Assembly: GCA_910585665.1 (NCBI GenBank)
Contig: CAJUFI010000016.1
Location: forward strand, 12,674 to 76,673
Source of the DNA: an uncultured Acetatifactor sp.
GTDB lineage: Bacteria > Bacillota > Clostridia > Lachnospirales > Lachnospiraceae
Direction: 5' to 3'
DNA: 64,000 nt
The notes beneath the pieces were generated by a model. That model was given only the letters and a program-made list of their open reading frames with translations. It did not search any database and had not been told where the DNA came from. Positions 1 to 7,068 of this stretch are shown piece by piece. The first letter of the stretch is position 1, and the number at the start of each line of letters is the position of its first letter. Both the position numbers and the translations under genes were made by a program.

Positions 1-1
1 G

Positions 2-77
2 TTTTATATACGCAATAAATAAGCGCCTTCGGCACACCAGCTCCCCCCGGCTTTCCAGCCTTATTTATCGCATAAAA
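2..77. repeat. Imperfect palindrome at window start
   Basis: An AT-rich arm at 2-22 is nearly the reverse complement of 60-77, enclosing a GC-rich loop. It could be a bidirectional terminator of a gene to the left or a dispersed palindromic repeat. There is no coding evidence in 1-287. Confidence 0.4.
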
Positions 78-153
78 ACCCAGACGCAGAAAAAGCCTAT
101 GCAAGGAAATTGCTGCTGGTTGTGATTAAGAATTAAAAAACCTGTAGAAATGT

Positions 154-159
154 TATAAT
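154..159 (+). promoter_or_regulatory. Extended -10 box before the secreted protein gene
   Basis: A perfect TATAAT preceded by TG one base upstream (extended -10) sits about 130 bp before the ATG at 288. No good -35 is visible, as is usual for extended -10 promoters. Confidence 0.4.
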
Positions 160-287
160 CTCTCCCAGAAGTACAAATCTAAAATACTCTTTTATCTATA
201 AACTGTCGAAATTTGTCGATGTTTATCAAATTTTTACTGTTATCATACTATTGTAGTCATAAACTTTATATCGAAAGAGAGGTAACT

Positions 288-1256
288 ATGAAAAAACTTA
301 AAAAATTAATCTGTTCTATGCTGTCGGCACTTCTAATCATGAATCTATCAACAACTGTACTTGCAGATGGCGATTCCTTATCACGTATTGCCGAATACAC
401 CATCCAGGTCAACGAAGATGTAGACATTACTGGCTCGCTCACTACCACCTTCACCAATTTAGACACATTTATTGACACTGTTCGCGAAAATTATCCAAAA
501 ATCGCTGATTATGACATTGCCAGGTTTCTGATGCAGTACACACAACAAGACTGCGAAGGTCTGCCAGAAGATGTCGTCTTGTCCATACTTGAATATGACA
601 ATATTACCGTATCCACTTCATATGTCCGAATAGATGCCGATGGAAATTCTTATGCACTAAATGATAATTGCCTTCCAATTGATGACTATACTTCTAATGA
701 TGGATACATAAAGTTCACTACTACCTATTCTAATACAAAAACCGTAGGCAAGCAAAAATATTATAATGTATTTGGAAGTGCCACATGGCTCAAATACCCG
801 GCGATGAGATTAAGAGACTGCTTTGTAGTTGGAACAAACGGAACATTTGATGATAGCGTCAGCGAAAAAGGAAATGTTATTCAATCATTTAAATGCATCA
901 GATGTGGTGCGATCACCTATAAAACACGTACAGTTACCAAGAGTAAACGCGTAGACAATGATTTGAATCTAAAATACGACTCTGGCGTACCAGAATTACA
1001 TTTTGACGCATTGAGTACTCAAAAATGTAGTTCCTGCGATGGTTTTACCGAAGACTATTCTTTTACTCTGTTCATAAGCTATGGAGTCATTGCAAGCGAA
1101 GCCAAAAACATCCAAGCTTCATACGGACACCAAACAGTAGGTTTCAAAAACGACATAAGTGTTAGCATTTCTGGTGACGGAACCGCCAGCCTTTCTGCTT
1201 CTGTGGGAACAAAGATAGAAACATATACTGCAAGACCTGTAACTATGAAATACTAA
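288..1256 (+). CDS. Secreted protein with two CxxC motifs, unknown function
   Basis: A 322-aa protein of no recognised family. The chosen ATG follows AGAGAGGTAACT and opens a classic signal peptide: MKKLKK, a hydrophobic core, then a cut expected after TTVLA (about residue 26). In the C-terminal half two knuckles, CIRCG and CSSCD, lie about 50 residues apart and could together bind one zinc ion or form disulfides outside the cell. The mature part is otherwise Asp/Thr/Ser-rich with beta-strand character and has no LPXTG or C-terminal membrane segment, so it is probably released. It is monocistronic, with a hairpin terminator 60 bp downstream. An in-frame start upstream at 213 lacks a ribosome site. 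Confidence 0.75.
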   Translation: MKKLKKLICSMLSALLIMNLSTTVLADGDSLSRIAEYTIQVNEDVDITGSLTTTFTNLDTFIDTVRENYPKIADYDIARFLMQYTQQDCEGLPEDVVLSILEYDNITVSTSYVRIDADGNSYALNDNCLPIDDYTSNDGYIKFTTTYSNTKTVGKQKYYNVFGSATWLKYPAMRLRDCFVVGTNGTFDDSVSEKGNVIQSFKCIRCGAITYKTRTVTKSKRVDNDLNLKYDSGVPELHFDALSTQKCSSCDGFTEDYSFTLFISYGVIASEAKNIQASYGHQTVGFKNDISVSISGDGTASLSASVGTKIETYTARPVTMKY

Positions 1257-1317
1257 ATAATCAACAGAATATGAATACATAATAAAAGCTAAAAATAGAA
1301 TCCACTGAAACTGACAC

Positions 1318-1365
1318 AAAAAATCGCCTTTCTCTGTAGTTTTTAACAACAGAAAGGTGATTTTT
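1318..1365 (+). terminator. Hairpin terminator of the secreted protein gene
   Basis: The arms AATCGCCTTTCTCTG and CAGAAAGGTGATT pair with one G-T wobble and are followed by a T run. Confidence 0.7.
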
Positions 1366-1584
1366 GATATTTTCATAAAGCCGCTTCCCAAAGAAGCCGC
1401 CGATATGTACGCAAACATGGTGCCAAAGCTGCAAAATGCTGAAGCTCAAATCAATATGTCGCAATCTGTACCGGCATCCGGCGAGATGGTAGGGCTGTGG
1501 CGGAAACTGCGAACCACGCAAAGCCCTCCAGCAGAGAACTGTGCGGAATATCAGCGACTACAACTTAGCGGTGCTATGGGGTGA
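1357..1584 (+). other. Open stretch, possibly a degraded gene
   Basis: An open frame of about 75 codons whose start overlaps the terminator hairpin. The middle reads like real protein (KEAADMYANMVPKLQNAEAQ), but there is no ribosome site or complete domain. I cannot name a family; it may be a gene remnant or chance. Confidence 0.2.
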
Positions 1585-1627
1585 TGCCAGCATATTCATT
1601 GACTAACACCCACTTTTTTATAATCTC

Positions 1628-1816
1628 CTATTTCTGGTCATCCCCTCTCTTATGTCTGATATTCCACAGGATTTCGCTTCCCATAAAAGCTATTGCAACC
1701 ACCGTTGGAGCATCCGGCCAATTTAGTTCAACAGCTAAGAAAATCCCTAAAAAATATGCAACAAGAACAGTCAAAATTCCTATTATAAATTCCACCATCT
1801 CTTTCATCCTTTTCAT
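1628..1816 (-). CDS. Small single-pass membrane protein
   Basis: At most 62 aa. One hydrophobic helix (about residues 10-30, FIIGILTVLVAYFLGIFLAV), then a short segment and a basic C-terminus (RHKRGDDQK). Three in-frame ATGs (residues 1, 4 and 7) are possible starts and none has a strong ribosome site, so the real protein may begin at residue 7. The family is not recognised. It stands alone between the secreted protein gene and the kinase-like gene. Confidence 0.5.
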   Translation of the reverse strand: MKRMKEMVEFIIGILTVLVAYFLGIFLAVELNWPDAPTVVAIAFMGSEILWNIRHKRGDDQK

Positions 1817-1916
1817 CCGATTTCAATCAGCCTCAAACAGCTTGTGATGTATCCTCTTCACTTTTCACTATAACACAATATCCTACATATTTCCATATCA
1901 TAAGATAATCTCACGT

Positions 1917-1940
1917 AAAAAAGCAGCCCTCAGGCTGCTC
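1917..1940 (-). terminator. Terminator of the cytidylate-kinase-like gene
   Basis: Read on the minus strand: GCAGCC, a 4-nt loop, GGCTGC, then six T. It lies 30 bp past the stop at 1969. Confidence 0.7.
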
Positions 1941-1968
1941 CTTTGCACGTTTTTCGCGCCGCTTTGTC

Positions 1969-2454
1969 CTATATGACTTCAATCCGCTCAAAATACTTCA
2001 TCAGGATATTTGCACAGTTCTCTATCCCGAACTGGGAGGTATCCAGTATCATGTGGTAGTTGTTCACATCTCCCCAGACCTTTCCGGTATTCCTATAGTA
2101 GTACTCGCTGCGGGCTCTGTCGTTCTCCTCCAGCATGGCTTTCGCCTCCTGGTAAGGCAAGGATTTCTGGCTCATGACACGGCGGATGCGATCCTCCTTG
2201 TCGGCACAGACATAGATGTTGAACACATTTTCCTGATTCCGCAGAATCTCCGAGGCGCAGCGTCCCAGGATGATGCAGGGCCTGGACGCGAGCTCACGTA
2301 TCAGCTCCGTCTCGTCCGCATAGCTATGGCCTTCCAGCTCATGCTCTATGTACGCCTTGTCATACACCGGAATACCCAGCTTCCCGGACAATTCCGCCGC
2401 AATCGTGCTGGCACCGGTTCCAAACCTTCGACTCATGGTAATCACCAGATTCAT
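1969..2454 (-). CDS. Cytidylate-kinase-like protein
   Basis: A 161-aa P-loop protein of the cytidylate-kinase-like family common in Clostridia. The N-terminal strand MNLVITMSRRFGTGAS holds an atypical nucleotide-binding loop (RRFGTGASTIA) instead of GxxGxGKS. ELASRPCIILGRCASEIL resembles the central strand of nucleotide kinases, and the DRIRRVM stretch is a likely lid. The physiological substrate is unknown. The start follows GGGGAGGAACGAGT, a strong ribosome site. It is transcribed from a TATAAT about 45 bp upstream, at the edge of the 71-bp repeat array, and ends at a clear terminator, so it is a single-gene unit with an unusual promoter region. Confidence 0.8.
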   Translation of the reverse strand: MNLVITMSRRFGTGASTIAAELSGKLGIPVYDKAYIEHELEGHSYADETELIRELASRPCIILGRCASEILRNQENVFNIYVCADKEDRIRRVMSQKSLPYQEAKAMLEENDRARSEYYYRNTGKVWGDVNNYHMILDTSQFGIENCANILMKYFERIEVI

Positions 2455-2498
2455 ACTCGTTCCTCCCCATTCGGCCGCTTCCTGTCTTACGTAAAGAC

Positions 2499-2782
2499 AT
2501 TATACTATGTGCAAAGCATCGCACATAGTAGTTATGCCATTCGGCGTTTCCTCCCTGGAATATGGACACATTATACTATGCGCAAAGCATCGCACATAGT
2601 AGTTATGCCATTCGGCGTTTCCTCCCAGGAATATGGACACATTATACTATGCGCAAAGCATCGCACATAGTAGTTATGCCATTCGGCGTTTCCTCCCAGG
2701 AATATGGACACATTATACTATGCGCAAAGCATCGCACATAGTAGTTATGCCATTCGGCGTTTCCTCCCAGGAATATGGACAC
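2499..2782 (-). repeat. Four 71-bp tandem repeats, each with a TATAAT box
   Basis: Four complete units start at 2499, 2570, 2641 and 2712, with a partial fifth at 2783-2793. On the minus strand each unit begins with a TATAAT box, then GGGAGG, a mini-frame ATG-GCA-TAA, and a dyad (ACTATGTGC / GCACATAGT, 8-nt loop) whose 3' arm abuts the next TATAAT. In later copies the dyad carries a C for T change that keeps G-U pairing in a minus-strand RNA. The array sits directly upstream of the kinase-like gene and its leader resembles the units, so it looks like tandem duplication of that gene's promoter and leader. Confidence 0.9.
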
Positions 2783-2887
2783 ATTATACTATGGTATGAA
2801 AAGATTATATCACATCCCCCTTTTGGATACAAGCCTGTTGCGGAACCAAGTTATGGCAGTTATGGCAAGTTATGGCGATTGGCGCTT

Positions 2888-3457
2888 TTACGGCGAAACC
2901 GGGCAGATACAGGTGGGGCGGGACATGGGCACGGATATGCCCGTCTGTTCCAGAAGCTTCGTCCCCGGATTCATCCGGAGTACCGTAATCTCATCGGAGC
3001 CCTGGTTGGCGATTGCCACATATTCCCCCATGACGGCAAAATCTCTCGGAATCTTTCCGCCTGTGGGGACAATCTGCTCCAGCGCCGCGCCGCCGTCTTC
3101 TTTCAGGGAATAGACCGCTATACTGTCATGGCCGCGGTTGCTGACCATCAGCAGGCCGTTCCAGATCCGGATGGCGGCTGCTGTATTCTCACCTCTATAA
3201 GACTCCGGCAAAGTGGGCAGAATGCTTTCCAGGACATATTCCCCCTCCTTTTCCCGGACGACTGCCAGTTTGTTGTCCAGCTCACAGGCGGCGTAGATGA
3301 CGGACATCCGGGGATGGAATGCCAGGTGCCTGGGGCCCGCACCTGCCGGAAATAACAGATATTTCCCGGTGTCTCTCAGACCCTTGCCGACATCGTCCCG
3401 GTCATAAATGAACACTCTGTCCAGCCCTAAGTCCACCACGAAAATCCGCCGCCCCAT
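2888..3457 (-). pseudogene. Lactonase-family protein, C-terminal half only
   Basis: The 189 residues match the second half of the YbhE/Pgl-type 7-bladed propeller lactonases (6-phosphogluconolactonase-like, normally about 340 aa). The blade motifs VVDLGLDRVFIYD, GAGPRHLAFHP, ENTAAAIRI, SNRGHDSIAVYS, PTGGKIPRDFA and VAIANQGSDE appear in the family order. The first three or so blades are absent, and the frame upstream is closed by a stop inside the TATAAT region. A promoter-like TATAAT lies only 16 bp before the ATG and the ribosome site is poor. A complete propeller cannot form, so it is probably a remnant. Confidence 0.7.
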
Positions 3458-3472
3458 GCCTTGAATAAGGTC

Positions 3473-3478
3473 ATTATA
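3473..3478 (-). promoter_or_regulatory. TATAAT box before the lactonase remnant
   Basis: The minus-strand context CATGGTATAATGACC resembles the CATAGTATAATGTGTCC of the 71-bp repeat units 0.7 kb away. It may mark another copy of the same promoter sequence at a deletion joint. Confidence 0.4.
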
Positions 3479-3527
3479 CCATGAATCGGCAGAAAATCCA
3501 TCCCTGCGGAAGAATTATCGCTGTCCT

Positions 3528-4556
3528 TCATTTCTGCAGCGCCCAGAGATTCTTGATTTGATACCGCAGAGTGCCGTAATCCCACTGTTTTTCGCTGTTG
3601 CTTCTGCGGTTGGGGTCATTTACATAGAAGCCGTTCTCATCATATCCCCGAATCAGGATGAAATGCCCGGTAGTGGTGAAATCTCCCGGACGCATGCTGC
3701 AGACAATCAGTCCGCCGCCGTCCAGCGTCTGCTTCATCAGGTTTTCGTCCAGGGGCAGTTCCTCTCCGCTCAGCCCCAGCTGCGCTGCTCCTTCTGTCCA
3801 TAGGCTCCAACTGGTTCCGCCGTCCGCATAGTATCCGTTGTCATAGGCGAACACTGCCATATTCCTGGGCGTCATGGCGGTGTCCCCCGTAAAGTACAGA
3901 TACGCCATATCCAGGCAGACAGGCCCGCAGCCGGACAGGCCGATCATGTCGTCTCCATATGCGTCATAGCCCCAGCGCCTGTCCCACTGCATCAGAAGGG
4001 GCACTTCCCCGCCGCGGACGTCCCCGGACAGGTCGATGGGCTGATTCTGATACTGCGCCCGGTTCGGATAGTCTTTGATATAGTCCATGGCCTCCTGGTT
4101 CAGTTCCAGAAGTTTGATCATATCCTCCGGATAGCCCGTCAGGTCCATGTCGGGATACAGGTCGCCCGCGCTGAGAGGCACTCCTCCGGCATCCGCCCGG
4201 CGGTTCTCGTCGCCTTCATCGCCTGCTGCCACCCCAGTCCACAGGGAGGCGCTCTTCGACTTGTCCGAAGCGTTCCATGCGCTCCTCACTGCCGCCAGGA
4301 TAGTCAGGCACAGCGCCAGTTCTGCCGCTAACGTGCAGAATCGCTTGACCATCCTGTCCCTGCGCTGCTTTTGCCGCATCTTTTTCCGGGCCGGACTGAT
4401 AGATTGGCTGTTTCTTTTCTCGGCTGGCCTTCCATCGGCGTACCTTCCATCGGCGTACCTTCTTCCCGGTTCCCTGCGCCCTCGTATCCCTGTTTCCGTC
4501 TCTCTGTATATGCTTTTTCGTTTATTCTCTCTTGCCCTGTCATAACAGTCCACCAT
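3528..4556 (-). CDS. Membrane-anchored C39-like cysteine peptidase
   Basis: 342 aa. The start ATG-GTG-GAC is chosen because GGCAGGAGGG sits 8 bp before it; an ATG 33 bp upstream lacks such a site. The basic N-terminus (about 75 residues) holds a doubled YADGR repeat, followed by one membrane helix (about 85-105) and a spacer. The C-terminal 160 residues are a Peptidase_C39_2-type papain-like domain: catalytic Cys in GLSGCGPVCLDMAYL, His in TTGHFILIRGY, and Asp in FYVNDPNRR. The topology places the domain outside the cell. The substrate is unknown; this class is often found in Lachnospiraceae without a linked transporter. The promoter lies inside a strong inverted repeat. Confidence 0.8.
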   Translation of the reverse strand: MVDCYDRARENKRKSIYRETETGIRGRREPGRRYADGRYADGRPAEKRNSQSISPARKKMRQKQRRDRMVKRFCTLAAELALCLTILAAVRSAWNASDKSKSASLWTGVAAGDEGDENRRADAGGVPLSAGDLYPDMDLTGYPEDMIKLLELNQEAMDYIKDYPNRAQYQNQPIDLSGDVRGGEVPLLMQWDRRWGYDAYGDDMIGLSGCGPVCLDMAYLYFTGDTAMTPRNMAVFAYDNGYYADGGTSWSLWTEGAAQLGLSGEELPLDENLMKQTLDGGGLIVCSMRPGDFTTTGHFILIRGYDENGFYVNDPNRRSNSEKQWDYGTLRYQIKNLWALQK

Positions 4557-4559
4557 AAA

Positions 4560-4608
4560 AAATCCCTCCTGCCTTTTCCTATAAATCATTATAAAGGCAG
4601 GAGGATTT
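4560..4608 (-). promoter_or_regulatory. Inverted repeat around the C39 peptidase promoter
   Basis: Arms at 4560-4576 and 4592-4608 match over 16 of 17 positions (core CCTCCTGCC / GGCAGGAGG). A minus-strand TATAAT at 4588-4593 lies in the loop, and the gene-proximal arm contains the Shine-Dalgarno sequence. If transcripts start upstream of the far arm, its CCTCCT would mask the ribosome site; if they start at this TATAAT, the dyad can only act as DNA. Confidence 0.55.
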
Positions 4609-4643
4609 CATATTTTATTTTTCTATTGTGGAAAAATTAAGAT

Positions 4644-4889
4644 TCAGTGAAGATATGGCCGGCTTGCGCTGATGATTCTCTCCACGTCCACTCTTTCCTG
4701 ATTCCCGAAGACCAGATAGCCTGTCCCGTTATAGTATTCGTATCCTACCACTTCCTGCTGCTTCTCTGTCTTCCGGCCTTCCCTGGGCAGTTCTATCTTC
4801 GACCCGATCGGATACTGCTGCACCATCTCCAGAAATGATATCATCACCGTCATCACCTTTCCGTTCCTTAGATTTCGGTCTCGGGGCAT
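4644..4889 (-). CDS. Small hypothetical protein
   Basis: 81 aa, not recognised. The middle is beta-like (YPIGSKIELP, QEVVGYEYYNGTGYLVFG, RVDVERI), suggesting a small barrel or Tudor-like fold. GGAGGAG lies 13 bp before the first ATG, a long spacing, so translation could begin at an internal ATG (residue 13 or 16). No clear gene is seen in 4890-5047. Confidence 0.45.
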   Translation of the reverse strand: MPRDRNLRNGKVMTVMISFLEMVQQYPIGSKIELPREGRKTEKQQEVVGYEYYNGTGYLVFGNQERVDVERIISASRPYLH

Positions 4890-5047
4890 CGTCTTCCGAT
4901 GGCTCCTCCTATGATTCTTCCCGTTTTCCGGTAAATGATACAGCTAAAAAATACAATTATCCCACCAGCCCCTGCCAGCGGCTGTCACCTCCGAGATAGG
5001 CATAATCCTCCTTTTCCCGGAACTCTTTCCGCAGGCATTCTTTCCGT

Positions 5048-5248
5048 TCAGCCAGGATTCATGTTCTTCTCCCATTCCCTCATCTCACTGCCAATTCTCT
5101 CGTCATCCCAATCGGGGTGGTTCCGGATCAGTTCACAGATCCGGGCAATGGAAATAGGCCCTTCTTCCAGTATCTCTGCAATCTCTTCTGCGGAAGTGTT
5201 CTTCCGAATCTTTTTTCTGACCTGGCAGTTACCATTTTCAGTTGACAA
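5048..5248 (-). CDS. Short helical protein or C-terminal gene remnant
   Basis: 66 residues, only possible with a TTG start and no ribosome site. The sequence (SAEEIAEILEEGP, ICELIRNHPDWDDE) resembles the helical tails that close many Lachnospiraceae proteins, including Rpn-like nucleases. Its start overlaps the -35 box of the divergent exporter promoter, so it is more likely a leftover C-terminus than an intact gene. Confidence 0.3.
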   Translation of the reverse strand: MSTENGNCQVRKKIRKNTSAEEIAEILEEGPISIARICELIRNHPDWDDERIGSEMREWEKNMNPG

Positions 5249-5292
5249 ATCGCCGGCAAATGTGCTATAGTCCTAGTTGCGAATGAGTCGCA
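5242..5292 (+). promoter_or_regulatory. Promoter with Fur-type operator
   Basis: TTGACA at 5242-5247, an 18-bp spacer and TATAGT at 5266-5271 with an extended TG. The expected start site (about 5278) falls on TGCGAATGAGTCGCA at 5278-5292, a 7-1-7 dyad with perfect TGCGA/TCGCA arms, the layout of Fur/Zur/PerR boxes. A Fur-family gene follows the exporter it would control. Confidence 0.65.
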
Positions 5293-5426
5293 TTTGCATT
5301 TGCGGCCACGATTATTGCATTTGCCATTTATACACCTATAACTGTCCGATGCAACCGATGCGCCTGGATGCGATTTCATATCCGGAGTTGCGGAATGCCA
5401 GGGCATTCTCAGGAAAGGCTGATGTT

Positions 5427-6317
5427 ATGCTGGATTTGATAGTAGATTCCCTTTTGGACAGCGTGAAGCTGATTCCGTTTTTATTCCTGGCCTATCTGGC
5501 CATGGAGTACCTGGAGCATAAGACCGGCGAGCGGGCGTCGAAGCTGATCCGTCGCCCCGGCACAAAGCCCTCATCCCATGGTCGGTCAGGCTCCGGGCAT
5601 CCTGTGCTGGCCCATCTTGCCCCTGTTGCGGGAGGGCTGCTTGGCGCCGTCCCCCAGTGCGGCTTCTCCGCCGCCGCTTCCAATCTGTACGCGGGACGGC
5701 TCATCACTCTGGGAACCCTGATGGCCATCTATCTGTCCACATCGGACGAGATGCTGCCCATCCTCATATCGGAACGCGCCCCTATGGGCATGATTCTGCA
5801 GCTGCTGGCGGCAAAGGCTGCCATTGGCATGGCGGCGGGCCTTGCGATAGACCTGCTCTGGCGGAAAAAGGATACCGGGCGGGAACACATCCATGACATC
5901 TGCGAGCAGGAGCACTGCCACTGCGAGAAAGGCATCTTCCGCTCGGCCCTGGCACACACGGCAAAGATTGCCCTGTTCATCCTGGCGGTGAACCTGGTGC
6001 TGAACCTGATTCTCCATTTCGCCGGGGAGGATGCGCTGGCGAACCTGCTCCTGGACAAGCCGGTGCTGGCTCCTGTGCTGGCAGGGCTGGTGGGGCTGAT
6101 TCCCAACTGCGCCGGCTCCGTGGTCATCACGCAGCTGTACCTGTCCGAATCCATAAGCCTGGGAGCCGCCATGGCAGGCCTGTTGTCCGGCTCCGGGGTG
6201 GGGCTTCTGGTGCTGTTCCGCGTCAATCATGACAGGCGGGAGAACCTGAAGATTCTGGCGCTGCTTTACGGCATCGGCGTGGTGGCCGGAATCCTGATCG
6301 GCCTTTTCCTGAAATGA
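5427..6317 (+). CDS. Polytopic heavy-metal exporter, ArsP_2-like
   Basis: 296 aa. The start at 5427 (MLDLIVDSLLDSVK) follows AGGAAAGG; the frame is open further upstream, but that part overlaps the promoter and operator. It has two related halves of membrane helices, each with a G-x-x-P-x-C-G/A motif (LLGAVPQCGFSAAASNLY and LVGLIPNCAGSVVITQLY), matching the predicted 10-TM metal exporter / putative manganese transporter family (PF11449-type). A cytoplasmic loop between the halves, REHIHDICEQEHCHCEKG, is rich in His and Cys and could bind metal. The Fur-type box at the promoter and the following Fur-family gene support metal-responsive export. Confidence 0.8.
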   Translation: MLDLIVDSLLDSVKLIPFLFLAYLAMEYLEHKTGERASKLIRRPGTKPSSHGRSGSGHPVLAHLAPVAGGLLGAVPQCGFSAAASNLYAGRLITLGTLMAIYLSTSDEMLPILISERAPMGMILQLLAAKAAIGMAAGLAIDLLWRKKDTGREHIHDICEQEHCHCEKGIFRSALAHTAKIALFILAVNLVLNLILHFAGEDALANLLLDKPVLAPVLAGLVGLIPNCAGSVVITQLYLSESISLGAAMAGLLSGSGVGLLVLFRVNHDRRENLKILALLYGIGVVAGILIGLFLK

Positions 6318-6360
6318 CGGGGGCGAAAACACAGGCAGAAGCTCTTCGGATACACATGCA

Positions 6361-6412
6361 GCCCGAAAATACAGCAAACGCTGCCATGAACTTGTATTCG
6401 TTATCTGTAGAC
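6361..6412 (+). repeat. Degenerate half copy of the 102-bp repeat (family A)
   Basis: This 52-bp stretch matches the right half of the repeat at 38406-38507 at about four of five positions, ending with the same TCTGTAGAC-type terminus. The left half is not recognisable. Confidence 0.5.
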
Positions 6413-6490
6413 GAAACGCACGGCTTCACGGAGACGGCCGCGGCACTTGGAAACGCACGGACAGACCTCAGATGACAGAAAGGAACGGAC

Positions 6491-6982
6491 ATGGAACTGC
6501 ATAACAGACAAAAGACACTTTCCGGGGAAATCCCCTATGCCGACTGCGGGGAGGACATCCGATATCCCCAGGGCCTGAAATGGACCAGGCAGAGAAAAAG
6601 CGTCTACAAGGTGCTGTGGGAAGCGCCTGAGCCTTTAAGCGCCATACAGATCTACCAGCGGGTGGCGGCGGACGGAGCAGACGGGCAATACGCCGTCTCC
6701 ACCATCTACCGCATCCTGGCCGCCTTCGAGGAAAAAGGTCTGGCGGAAAAGACCGTCTGGATGGAAGATGGTTCCGTAGTCTATTCACTGAACCGGGGAG
6801 GCCATACCCACTACGCCATCTGCCTGAAGTGCCACAACCGCATCCCCCTGCAGAGCTGCCCCTTTGCCCACATCCACCTGGAGAAGGGCATGGAGGATTT
6901 CACGGTCACGGGACATAAGCTGGAGCTGTACGGATACTGCAGCGCCTGCCGCCAGGGCAGTGAGCCTCCCCTTTCCCAGTGA
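6491..6982 (+). CDS. Fur-family metalloregulator (Zur/PerR-like)
   Basis: 163 aa. The N-terminal winged helix begins at WTRQRKSVYKVLWEAPEPLSA and contains the recognition region YAVSTIYRILAAFEEKGL. The dimer/metal domain starts at HTHYAICLKCHNRI, with a structural CxxC (CLKC) and a second pair near the end (CSACRQG). HTHYAICLKC plus HIHLEKG resembles Zur more than Fur, but the metal cannot be assigned from sequence. The start follows AGAAAGGA. It lies 173 bp after the exporter gene in the same direction, probably controlling it through the dyad at 5278. Confidence 0.85.
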   Translation: MELHNRQKTLSGEIPYADCGEDIRYPQGLKWTRQRKSVYKVLWEAPEPLSAIQIYQRVAADGADGQYAVSTIYRILAAFEEKGLAEKTVWMEDGSVVYSLNRGGHTHYAICLKCHNRIPLQSCPFAHIHLEKGMEDFTVTGHKLELYGYCSACRQGSEPPLSQ

Positions 6983-7068
6983 ACCCCTATGCATCCCACA
7001 TTCCCTGTATCACCAGAGACAATGGCACCGGCTTAAGCTTGCGCCATCCCTGCACTGAGCCCCCGCGC

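Noticed and set aside
2499..2793. CRISPR array
   Set aside because: The 71-bp units are contiguous with no variable spacers and contain promoter elements.
5278..5426. Manganese riboswitch (yybP-ykoY) in the exporter leader
   Set aside because: The conserved loops of that class are not present; the Fur-type dyad explains regulation better.
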